A stretch of DNA of 64,000 bases from Ascidia mentula (Eukaryota > Chordata > Ascidiacea > Phlebobranchia > Ascidiidae), in assembly GCA_947561715.1 (NCBI GenBank), contig OX387204.1, positions 12,281,001 to 12,345,000 on the forward strand, given 5' to 3'. The position numbers and the translations under genes are program-made. The notes under the pieces were generated by a model that was not told the DNA's origin, searched no databases, and saw nothing but the letters and a program-made list of their open reading frames with translations. Shown here one piece after another: positions 1 through 23,400 of the stretch (positions are counted from its first letter, which is position 1; each line of letters opens with the position of its first letter).

Positions 1-499
1 AAATTTCCCAGTGCAGTCCTATATACCCATTGTCCAATCATTCATTATATACGTATTAACAACTCTGTAGGTGTGTGAGTGTGTAACAACTTTCTGTAAA
101 ACCACTAATCTAGGGGTTGCTGGAAAAAAACATTCTTATATAACAAGCTTTAGAAGTAAAGCATGTGCCAGATGAATTTGTCAGGTCCGTCATTGCGAAA
201 GGTGTATTTGCCGGTATGAATTATTTAAACGTCACATGATCTTTTCCTCGTCCAAACCCCATGTGACTGGATAAACGTCACTCTGTTATTGTCGTAACCA
301 GTTTTTCTAACAAATGATATCGGATCGATTGGCCGGAAATGTATCCTTGTGTTTAATGATTTGTTTTTGTGCTTAACCAACTATTTTTATACTGATTGCT
401 GGTTAACTTACAATGCTAAAATGTGAACAACAAGCAGGCGTAAATTCTTCAACCAAACACCATTGTGTAGTTTTTCACTTTCATATTCTTTTCTTCAAG

Positions 500-745
500 A
501 TGAAGGAACGCACACACTTCTTTCAGCTAAGGAATGTGTCTTTCTGTGGCCAGCATCCGAGAAACGACAAATACTTTGCCTTCATCACACGGCATCCGGA
601 CTTCTTCTCGCGTTTCGCTTGTCACGTGTTCGTGTCAGAAACCTCAACACGTCCTCTGGCGGAGAGCGTCGGTCGAGCCTTTGCCTCTTTCTACCGGGAG
701 TTTATGGAATGTGCACATCCAGCTGAAGATATTTACATCGAGTAA
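500..745 (+). CDS. MAPK8IP: JIP (MAPK8IP1/2-type) scaffold protein, C-terminal exon only
   Basis: This is the 3' terminal exon of a gene that begins left of the window. It encodes the second half of a phosphotyrosine-binding (PID/PTB) domain and the extreme C-terminus. Visible hallmarks are [38 protein letters not shown] and the terminal AEDIYIE. This combination is characteristic of JIP1/JIP2, the scaffolds that assemble JNK cascades and bind kinesin light chain through the extreme C-terminus. The acceptor is the AG at 498-499 after a pyrimidine-rich run. A downstream AG in CTTTCAG at about 516-522 is an alternative. The reading frame is open back to 413, but residues before 500 do not resemble the family and are probably intron. 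The stop is TAA at 743-745. Family identity is strong. Which JIP paralogue cannot be told from one exon. Confidence 0.87.
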   Translation: MKERTHFFQLRNVSFCGQHPRNDKYFAFITRHPDFFSRFACHVFVSETSTRPLAESVGRAFASFYREFMECAHPAEDIYIE

Positions 746-1030
746 CCTGCGGAATTTCAATATTTTGTTTCTCTGCCGTATATTTTTCTGTTGTCATAAT
801 ATTTGCATCTTCGGCAGAACAGAAATACAATCAACGAGCAAAATTCGTTCCTGTTTTAGCGCATACCACTAAACTTACAAACATACTAAATTTAGACTGA
901 TCAAAGACTCATAAGAGGTCTTCGTATTTAAGAAACCAAAACACGAATAGAAGAAGTACATGCGCCAAACTTGCAATACCTTTCATGAGACTCCGTTGCA
1001 GAATAATTTAGATCCCAGCATACATTGACA

Positions 1031-1036
1031 AATAAA
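1031..1036 (+). other. Candidate polyadenylation signal of the JIP gene
   Basis: AATAAA lies 286 bp past the JIP stop codon, with a second AATAAA a few bases further on. The position is plausible for a short 3' UTR. No transcript end can be seen from DNA alone. Confidence 0.45.
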
Positions 1037-1285
1037 TTAATAAAAGCTTTATTCGAGGCGTTATATAAATGCACAAAAGTGTGCAGAAGTGATGTTTGTT
1101 ACAGCAGTGCCGTAAAAACCAATTGGAAAACAAGGAACAAGCCTTTGGGTCGGCCAAATCCATGCCCCCTCAATAATTTTATGGCGAAAGTTCAAGATTC
1201 AGCAGGTCAGACGGTCAACAACGCCTACTCTTCTTCGCATCGAAACTATAATTCATTCACAAACTTCAAAGTATTGATAATTTAA

Positions 1286-1600
1286 TGTGCAAAAAAAACA
1301 TAATACCGGTAGTCATTCATCAGAACTGCAGACAGGGTGTACACATTATTTTTACCTGTAAGTAGTGGTGGGATTCAGCCGGTTCGTACCGGTTCTATAG
1401 AACCGTCTCACGAAATTTGGTGAGATCAGCGAACCGGTTAGCATCACTGGTTACTGTCAATGGATTTTTCCTTTTTAGAACCCGCTGAAAAATATGACTT
1501 TTGTGATACAACCGGCTGACAAAAAATTTGAATCCCACCACTGCCTGTAAGGTCTCATAGGTAAAACTGTTGACTGTGGCATTTGTTCTAGTGATTTACT
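1286..1600. repeat. Dispersed repeat, copy 1 (interrupted by the hAT-like element)
   Basis: Sequence around TGTGCAAAAA, then CTGCAGACAGGGTGT, then CCTGTAAGGTCTCAT and TGTTGACTGTGGCATT recurs at about 27177-27290. The CCTGTAAGGTCTCAT part recurs again at about 38119. The outer boundaries of the family cannot be defined from these copies. I see no terminal repeats or coding frame, so the class is unknown. Confidence 0.55.
1363..1543. mobile_element. Small hAT-like non-autonomous DNA transposon (MITE)
   Basis: This 181-bp element starts TAGTGGTGGGATTCAGC and ends with the reverse complement of CAGTGGTGGGATTCAAA, giving a 14-nt shared terminal core. It is flanked by perfect 8-bp direct repeats CCTGTAAG at 1355-1362 and 1544-1551. 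An 8-bp duplication with CAGTG-type ends is the hAT signature. There is no coding capacity. It sits inside another dispersed repeat, and related copies without the insertion are present at about 27239 and 38122. Confidence 0.82.
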
Positions 1601-3186
1601 CTTAATCTTGGTAGTCGCAATGCATGTATTTCTTCAGGCCGGGCCAACAGAGCCTTTATCCGGGCCTGGGTTCCAACTTACAAGCTCTGTTTTTCCAATC
1701 CGTGAAACGTAAAGGGCGATCAGGGTGCATAGAGATCCTACGAAGTCCTCGGTATTTTCACCCTGATTCATACTCAGCTGCTCACAGCAATACATTTCCT
1801 TTTGCTGTGAGCGGCAGTCCCGGCAGTGTTTGATGTTTGTTTCTCGTGCATTGCGGTTTTACCTCGATATATTTGAAATTTTTTCGGTAATATGATAGTA
1901 AGTTACTGAACAAAAATCTACAATAATTCATACACGCTGTCACTTGTGTTGAGTGTTGTAAGTTCAAAGGTTTTAGTTGTAATTGAAGCAAAATCTTAAT
2001 ATCGAACCCCTGGGCTGGGGTACGACTGCAAGGTTTTTGGGGTTAAAAGAAGGTCCAGTGATCAAAAAAACATTTTTTAAATTAATTGCAGAAACAAAAT
2101 ATTTAGTTTTGCGAGGTAAAGTAGACACATTGTTACATTGTAACAATAATATTTTCACTTGTGTGATGTGACAATGAACATGACAACTATTTGTACTTGA
2201 ATTCTAAAGGTGTTTAGATAGTTGCTGTGTACTTGAATTCGAAAATCGTTCCTAGTCATTTTCCTAGGCTGACTTAACAATCTGCACACACATGACATAA
2301 TTAGGTTTCAAAAATGGGTGTTTCAAAGCATAGTTTTACAAGCTGGGGGCAAACAAAATAAATTTTCGTGGCTAGGCTTATTATGCTTTTAAAAGCAGCC
2401 ATATCAGGCCAACAAGCACGATGATGACCCCTGCCGTCCTAACTATGACATATTATGTGAATTCAAAATTTGACTTTCTTCATTTTTGTCATTCCTCCCA
2501 GACCAGTCTTTGAATACCATTGCATCCTAGTTGCAGTATTATGACAAAACAAAACAGCCCTACATGCAAAAATTACTTTGCTTGGACACAGTAACCAAAA
2601 TTCTGGCCAAACAAATCATGACAAAAAGTTCAGGATTACAAGATCATTTTGGTCCAAACCCAGATTGGAAAGTTTGTAGGAGGATATTTTTTGGCGAACC
2701 TTAATTGCACAGACAATGTGCGGTTTGTCAGAACATTTTTGTATGTTAATGCATTAGCTAATGTTTGTTTGCACAGATTGTTAGCATTTTTTTGCAAAAA
2801 TGATATATAAACTCCACCTATGACATTTTTTCTAATCTGGGTCCAGACCGTTGTTTCCTTGTTGGTCTAACCCTAAAGTGAAGCTATGCCAGGTGCTAAA
2901 ACTGTGTACATTTTTTTGTTAGAACTGTTTATTGAAACCCTCCAAACCCTTCTCCTTGTTTCTGTTTTTGTACACACTTAGCAGTTTTATATATAAACTG
3001 GTGATTTTTGTGGCGAAATATATTTTTTTTCTGAAAAGAAACTAACATCTACAGATCTTTCTGCTACACTTGTTTGAACTGTTGATAAATAATGTCATTA
3101 AAAGCCAATTACTATTTTTCAGAATCAATAAATCAGGCAAAAAAAAGTTAATTTAGGGCATGTAAACAGGTTTGTTTGCATTAACA

Positions 3187-15028
<11,842 letters not shown>

Positions 15029-17434
15029 CGAGCGCCCACCAACGGATCGGCATTCGGATAATTGTGGCCGCTCAGATCCCTTCGTTAGAAGCGATTCAAG
15101 GCACCGTAGCACGAAGTCAATCATGCCGTTGCCATGGCAGAATTTTATAGTTTCAATCAGCCCGTGCGCTATTGAATTTGCAAAATAGGCTTCCATGTTA
15201 GCCGCACCTCTTCCGTATTTTTCCTTTTTGTGGCCACTGCTACCCTTGTTTCATGCTACTATATATTATACAAATACTTACTCACTCACTATCTTTTACT
15301 TACGTGTCATCTACTCGTCTTATTTCAACAATGCGCGCCCCTATTTGAGTCACGTGATCTCGTTACTGTCGCCCGTTGTTACCAGAGTACCGCTGCTTTT
15401 TGTCCGCTTTCCCGATAGACGCTGGCGTGGCTTTAACTTGGTGGGCAAAATCTGCTTACCGCAGTGTTCAAAGTTTATTTCCGACAAGGATAAGATACTG
15501 GCCTTTACTTCCCACTGTCTTTAATGAATTGTCGCATGGATTTTTTGCCGCTCAATGGTCTTCCAAGTTCTGTCATGTGGTTTTCACTGAAGTCGAAATA
15601 GCTGGTTGTTTACACAAGAATGGAACCCGTTTTTGTGCAAAATTTGTGCCCTGTTCGCTATTTTTCACTTGCAAGCCATTAACAACACCACGTTCGGTTA
15701 AATAAACTAAGCTCCTCCACCTACATGCACTCCCTGCCCAATACAAAATAATATCCATTCCTGACGAACTGTCGGATTGCAATTGCAACGCTCTCAGCGA
15801 CGAGACGTCATCCGAACCTTTCCTGTGCACTTGAACATTCCGTCGTTTTCACGGCATCGTAACCTGCTCGCTAATTCATATTCGTCGAAAAGCACTTGTT
15901 ACTAAGCTTCTGTGGCTCACCATCCACTGACCTTCGGCGGGCCGTTTCCCGCTGCCTGTTGTTCAAGGGCGACTGGACCTTCGTATCAAGTATGTGCAAG
16001 TATATGTATCTCCATGCATCCGCGTTTTCGCCGTTAATAAAATTCGAGGTGAAAGTTTGGTTAAACTAGGGGCAGTGGATCGATGTAGTTTTATTCGAAT
16101 TACGTTTACGCAAAATCTTTACACGGGGGTTGTCGCGCAAAGCAACAAGCGTAGTAGAAGAGATAATACGAGTGAAAAAGTAGTTTCGGCTGATATCCGA
16201 GTCACGCCAAGACAGGAAGTAGGATAGAGGGCGGGTTTACTTGCTTTACTGCAAGCTCTCCAGCAAAAGGTTTTTTATGGGGGGCACGCTAGTACACTTT
16301 TCAAAAAGGGGAAACACAACAACCACGTGGATAAACAACGGAGAAAAAGAAAATGGCGGGCGGCGGAAAATGCGGAAGGGTTTTTGTTATTGGGAGTGAA
16401 CTTGCCACTGAAACTGAAGCCGACACAGGTGTTTTTTATGTGGACACTCGTTTCCAACAGGGTTTCAGAGCATTGGCGAAAAATACAAAACAAAACAGTT
16501 CAGTCTGGTGCGAGGAACGGCGGAAACCTGTCACAGTCGCGCAACAAACATACACATACGTCGCTCCCTATTACGAAGAACGTGTTGCATTTCAGTGAAG
16601 CACCTCGCGCGATAATGGGTGTGTCCGTTTTTACGCCCCTTTCCGATCCCTCGATGTTGTATAGTTATGGCCTCGTGGCGCGGGCGTCACCGAGGGACCG
16701 GAACTGGTTGTCTGTCGACAATTTGTGACAGAATACACCTTGGTAAATGGGCCGATATATTCATTTACGATGAGGCACAATCTCAAAGTCAATAAACCGT
16801 GGAAATCATTTTGCTTTCAATTTTTTGATGTAGGGACGCCAACACAAAGAATCGCACTGCACTGACAAAAATAAAATCGCGCCACTTTATTCGCTGTAGC
16901 GATTTAAAACCTCCCCTATCAGACAGCGGTATAAGAAAATCGTGGAGCAGTTTTCGAGCAGCATGTAAAAATTGTGGGAGCACTATGGTTTGCGGATGGA
17001 GCGCAAAGACGAATGAGACTGGACCAAGTGTTTTTGACTGACAGTTCTGTCGGGCGTAAAACCAAGCAGTTTTCGAGGTACCTCGACGGGCGCAAATAAA
17101 TATCGCATTTTTCCGTAACTTTGTGAAGCTCTCAGGAATTATGTGAAGTGCTCGAACTTCGCAGCTAACAATATAGATGTATGTAAAAAGGGCTAAGGCG
17201 GCTGCGAGGTCCGTCTTTTAACGTTGAAAAGAGCAGACAGTAATGATGATCAGGCCTCAATTGCCGGGCGATGCAATGTGAACCGTTACGGAGTCAATTA
17301 TCCTCAAAAACCCACAGCCTCCCGAGTCTCTACCTTTCACTATGGGACAGTAATTAAAGGCAGGATGACACGAAACCAATCGCCGCATAGCCCTCCTCCG
17401 ATTTACGCCGGGCCGCGGTCAGGTGATAACGTTG
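15029..17434. other. Convergent intergenic spacer between ASAP and PP6R
   Basis: This stretch holds the two 3' UTRs of convergent genes and about 1 kb of somewhat more GC-rich DNA (about 16,000-17,400). TTTATT at about 16888 is an AATAAA on the minus strand and could serve PP6R. Small open frames, such as the Gly-rich one at 16353-16598, carry no recognisable domain, splice structure or neighbouring exons, so I do not call a gene. Confidence 0.55.
15701..15706 (+). other. Candidate polyadenylation signal downstream of ASAP
   Basis: AATAAA 673 bp past the ASAP stop codon. A second AATAAA lies at 16036-16041. Either could end the ASAP transcript. Confidence 0.3.
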
Positions 17435-20400
17435 TCACACTGGCCCATTCATCCTTACCACTTCATTGGTTGACGACGTCACTTCGCTGTTTTGAACATT
17501 GGTGTCCGACTTAGTCTTAACTACAAGCTGCTCATTTTCATTTGGAGCAGTGTCCGATGCCTCTGCTTCCTGTTGTGTGGAGGTTGCAGTGGATGAGGGA
17601 GGATCAACCTTTTGGTTTTCAGAGTCTGTGGCTTGGCAAGGCTGTTGCTCGGATGTGGAAGAGCTGGCGTTGGTTTCTTGCTCAACTGATTCAGTCGATT
17701 CGCTCTGTGTTGTCGAAGAAACCTCAACTGGATTCTGGTCATTTGCTTCATCTGTTTGCTGTGGTCTGCAAACCAACTCTCAATATTAGTAACATACTGA
17801 TTATGCCACAATGTGTCCACCAGGATAAACACTATGGCACCGCTGCTTGGACAATTTAACCACAAAAAACTATACCTGTCATCGCTGGCGGGCTGGTCAC
17901 TGGCTGACTCATTATTCAATGTTTCACAAGCAACTGTGGAGCTTGGAACATCATCAGTATCCATTGCTTGTGCCTCTGGAGGTGAACTTGTCACACTGTC
18001 TGCTTGAGTTTCAGAAGAAGACGAGTCGTCAGGAACAGGAACACTTTCCTCTTGTATTTCCATATGAACGACTGCATCCAGAGTTTCTTCATTTTGCTGT
18101 GATGGTGCAGTGGATTTTGGTTCAGTTGAACTGTTTGGAACTTCTTCAGTGGACATTTCCTCTACTGGATCAGTTCTGTTATGTAAACAGGATTTGTGAA
18201 CATGATTACAAATACCATAACTAAAAACAACAGCATGGTATAGAAAGGAAAATATTTAGCATGTTGCCATTATTTTAACACAGTTTTGATGCCATTTACT
18301 GGTCAGCAGTAAAAAGGGAGAAAAAGAAGACTTGCAAATGTTTACAATTTATGCAATAGTTTTTCAGTTGACATACTTCTCAGATTGTGTCGATTCTTTC
18401 TGGACTTCTGCACTTGTAGAATCTGGAACGACTTTGAAGAAAAATTAATAATTGTATTTTATAGTCATTAATATTTTGACACATCTTAATCAAACAATGT
18501 GTTAAACATAAAAACTATCTCTTAACGTATTTTCCAACTGTGCACTTTACTCTATAGGTGAAAATACAGAGAATTAAACAGTTTCAAAAATTCCTATAGT
18601 GGTGCATAGTACAGTGCATAACAATAGTATAGGCTTATGATTCATGCATAGCAATCCTCTACACACTTCCTTATTCCACAACACAAAAAAGGCCTACGCC
18701 TCAATGCAAGGAAACTGTAGTCAAATACCAGTGGACTGAGATTTACAATACCTTATTAAAGTGCGACTTACCATAGTCAGCAGCTCTACTTGGAAGAGAT
18801 GCACTTTCACTTGATGATGTAGGTTGTTCTTGCACACTGGAAATAAAGACATAGTCATGTTTAAAAGTATTAAAAACAATCTGAATGATAATTTTGTCAT
18901 TTGAGCAAAATCCTACACTGTAAGCAATTATAATATCTGGAAATTGTAACCAAAATGCCAAAAGTTTTAGGCTTGATTAATTAATATGTGTCAGAGTGTG
19001 TAATAAATGGAGTTTTGCTCTGGAAACATTAGACTTATTAGGTTTCAGAAACATTACACCAACCACAGCAGTGTCTGACCTTATTCTATCCATAACATAT
19101 AATGCAAAGGTCATGTGTACTTGGATAAACAGCAAACGTCACAGGTACCATGCTTGCTTACAGTTGCACAATCTTTACATCAACATTTCAACACATGTCC
19201 TCTGCAATCATTGGCAAATATGTACACTGTACAGTGATAAATGACTTATGCCTGGCCAAGGAGAAAGTCCGCTTTGACCATTTACATACTGCTTATGAAG
19301 ATATTTCAAAACCTTAACATTGATTTGAAAATTGTTGAATGTGATATTTCGTTGTATTTGCCAGTGGAAAATGGGACTTTGATTCAACAACCCTTAAAAA
19401 CCTGTGACTTTGATCTATCAAGGCAGTAATTGCCATAGATTTTTTTGAAAATGCAGTACCTTGCTAACTTGTCGAACTGTTCAAAGTTGGCCCAGCCTTC
19501 TTGAGAGGTAGATGACGGAGGGGCGGGTTTCTGAAACATAAAAATGTGGTCTTCTAGTTAAAGGCAAACAACTATTATTAAAACTTAAGCAACAACAGGT
19601 CTTACCTGATTTTCACTCCAAGAATTTTCTGTGTTAGTTTGGTCGACACGTGGTGAAGCATTGGGCGTACTTTCATTACTACTACTACCCGTGCTTGCAC
19701 TGTCATCACTTTCTTCAAACGTGGCTGTCCATCCAGCTGTTGGGATAGGATTATAGATAAATGTACTGATAAAACAAGCCTAAATTTGTTCATTATCATG
19801 TCATTTGGTGCCACAGTGCCATTATGCCACAGTTGAGAAAAGAATTGCATGATTAAATTATTAATTTAATTGTCGGGATTGAATTGAAACAAGACTTGCG
19901 GTCTAAAAGACAACATTCTATGAAGATTGTTTACATTGTGGGTTTGAGGTTTCCATGTCCTCAGAAACATCAGGAATTTTAATTGAAGTAATGGTTGTAG
20001 TTGGACTCGGTGCTTCTTCCTCATCACCACTACTACTCTCCGTACTCTCACCTGAACTACTGCGATTTCTATGTTCAAAACATTTTGTTGAGAAAAAGGA
20101 AACATATAGGAAGGCATTTTTTAAACAGTAAAGAGGAAAAACTAGAGACGTTAAAAGCAGGTTGTAGTTACCTTTATCACACTAATGCAATAAGGCGCAA
20201 GTTGCAAACACAGTTTTGAAGAGGTCTTAGTAAAACAAATACCACAAAAAAATAAAGCTGCATTTGTACCGGACATTGATGGTGGGGGCAGTGCTGGTGT
20301 ATTTAAAAGGTGATCCAGAATTTGGAATATGATTCTCCCATTCCTCATCACCTAAAGATAAAAATTTTTGTTTACTTAAAATAATCTTTGTGTCTCTTAC

Positions 20401-23400
20401 TACTCAGTTAAGCATTGAAAAAAACCTCTCATTTCATTAAATACAAGTTGGTTTAAAATACTTGGAACAAACTAGATACGACAATTTATGCATCACAAAC
20501 CAACTTCTTGATATTAGATAAGGTTAGTTACCATCTTCTCCAGAATCGAACGTGTCTTTGTTTTCTTCCTCTTCATCACTGCTGTCTCCAAAATGTGGAA
20601 GACGGGCTTGACAAACATTTTCAAACAATTCCTGGTTCGGCTGCAACATAAAAAAAGAGTCAAAGAGGATACCGAAGAACTATTGGACATTCATGTGCAC
20701 AACGACTTACAGTGTTTGTGTCATCTTTTATGTCAAAATCTATGGAGTTGATTTTGTTGAACCTGTGCAAAGTAGAAATTCCCATTGGTACAAACCAATA
20801 ACTCAATAACATGAGATTATCAGAAACATTTGAACACGATGGACTCGCCACTAAAGCACCCCAGAACCAGAAGATAACACAAACGTAGACAAATTCTATT
20901 GTATGCCATTAGCCTGGTAAACCATTAACTGGGGCCACACAAATACCTCAACAACCAACCAAACAAAGAAAGAATTTCGGTTTTATTTAGTTTAACCAAA
21001 CATGTATAGCCCTCCCATGCTCTATGTTTAACCAGCACAATTTGGGGAAAATTTACTACAGTAGGAGAAAATGAATCCTTATCAGGTGAAACACTTCTTT
21101 TGAATATTTCTACATATAGCAGAAACTTTTCTACAGCTAGATGCATCTTACGTCCTCAGATTGTGTAATAAAACATCAATTTTCAACTTTCTTACTTGTC
21201 TGGTTCCTCTGACTCAGCAAAGTCGCCATCAGTAAATCCAAACTGATCAATAAAATTGGAAGTCATTTGTTGAACTTGGTAGTCGGTGAATGCCTGGCAA
21301 ACGCACAACATTGGCAAAGTCTCTCCACCGCTAATTTTGCAAGTTTTTATTGCATAGTTTGCCACCTTAAGCGGTTTTTATTATTGCGCTCATACTTTTA
21401 ATGCTTTGGGTCAGTTTCATTGCTTAATAACTTTTAACTCTGCCAATTAAACTTACAAATTCTGAGTTTTGAATCAGGTTTCACCCAAAAAGGCTACAGT
21501 TGTTGAGTGATGGTTAGTATTGGAAATTCTATCACACTTTTGTTGCCACAAAAAAAGGCATTTTCATGCAAATCAAACCATGGACAAGAATGAAGGTTTC
21601 TAATTTGGTGCCACTCAAATGGCAGCTTAACAAAAATACAATTTGCCAATGAAGCAAGAGAAACTTTGCGCGGTTGTGCGCGAGCCAAAGCATTCCAAGT
21701 ACCAGTTGAAAAAAAAACATACACCTTTACATACATTCATGTATGGTTGTTAATCATAGGTCAGCATTTATCTACTCAATATGATAAATGCAAAAAAATC
21801 AAACCACTCATCTACAAACTTATATGCATATATAGTTATATATAGATTTGTACATAGCCATTTTGGCTATGCTATTGATCGAGCAAATGTATGTCGGAAA
21901 ATAAGACCACCTGCGTGGGTTCACTTTGCTGCCATGAACAGTCAACTAGTTCCTCACAGCTAAGCCAGCAGAAAAGTAAAACTTGGCATGCATACACTTG
22001 CTATAATCTAATTATAAAATCTATTATCGTCTTTGTATAATTAAGTAAAAAGAAAATTCTATAATTTGTAACAGAAACAAAATTTTACTTTTCACCAAGG
22101 ACAAATTAATGTAGATAAATTGTCATGCATAAAATAGAACTTCTTTTCCAACAAATAACCTTGTACTACTCACCCAGATTAAGACTTAGCTACAAGGCAC
22201 CCCGCTAACACAGCAAAACTGGCCTACCTGTTGAGCAGAACCAGATGTGAAAGGTATGTTATTGTAGTCTGTGTCCCCATCGTCATCAGAGGAAAAGTGC
22301 ATAGGATTGTGACCACCCAATTCCCGTGAGTTTTTATCATTCATTTCAGCAAGGGACTCATTCACAAACTTTTGCCACCGGCCTTGATCTTCTTCAGGCA
22401 TTCCTGTCAGGAAACCAATCAGGGTAAGATGTATTATGACATATATTGCAGGAAAACCAAATTGTTTGAATATGTTAAAACATGTTTGTTGTTCCCTTTA
22501 GTTAAATACACATATTACAAGAGTCTAATTGTCTTTTAAAACCAGCATGTACAATGATACTAAAATTAACAAAAAGCTCTGATGCAAATATTTCGACCAT
22601 ATTTTACTCAAACATCAGCTTAAATATGTCCAGCATCTTAAGTTAGACTTGGCCTTCTTATTTGGGGTTATAAACTATGAAGTAATTTGCACTATAGCTC
22701 AACAAATGATGTACAACATCACATGTTAAAAAATACAACTCAGCAAGTTTTAAATATTGTACCAATTATACACACATCACACCATGTTAAAATATTGAAT
22801 TACAGTACATGCACAACATGTAGCACTGGGTGCCACACTTTCAAATGTCCTTGCAGGAAGTTATGCTTGTTTTATTTACAAACTCCGTACATTGCAACCA
22901 GCAAGTCACTTTAAACATTACACAAATAAAAATTTGTGGAAACTGACAGCAGCCTTAGGCATCTGTGGACATGGCACATAGCTTCAAGTTTAATTCAAGC
23001 TCCATTTAATTTTGCAGGGCAAGTTAACATGAACACAAACTATTTGACATAATTGCAATGTTAGTCATACGAGTTAAAATATCACACGCATAACCACACG
23101 CCCACCAACAATTTGTAATCGGGCTTTGAGAAAAGGGATGATTTGCCAGTAAACAAATATCAGACTATAGATCTGTCTAATGATATTAAAGTGAGTCACC
23201 AACCTTCAATAAAATGCCTTATTCTTTCTGCATTGGAACCCTTTTCCATATTCTCCAGTATCTGGTTGGTTATTAATGTTAAATGTCCCATATTTCCTTT
23301 TCTGTGACCGCCATCTTCACATTCATGCACTCTGTTGTCTTCCCATGCTTCTAATATCCTCTGGATTAACCTGCAGTCTTCAAAGAGCTGAAAGAAAAAT

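Larger units (their letters stand above)
746..3186. other. Spacer between the JIP gene and ASAP
   Basis: This is AT-rich non-coding sequence. The left part is the probable JIP 3' UTR. From about 1286 to at least 1600 there is a dispersed repeat interrupted by a small hAT-like element, listed separately. The rest (about 1650-3186) would contain the ASAP promoter and any 5' UTR exons. I see no convincing coding exon, RNA gene or TATA box. Short open frames here have no family features. Confidence 0.6.

Noticed and set aside
413..499. Upstream extension of the JIP exon (residues before MKERTHFF)
   Set aside because: Open frame, but the residues do not resemble the PTB domain and a pyrimidine-rich acceptor follows directly, so this is most likely intron.
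16353..16598. 81-codon Gly-rich frame as a small gene
   Set aside because: No domain, no splice partners and no family resemblance; it lies in a convergent 3' UTR region where open frames arise by chance.
17499..18224. Plus-strand frames of up to 125 codons
   Set aside because: They are antisense to the well-supported last exons of the PP6 regulatory subunit; the low-complexity composition keeps the opposite strand open.
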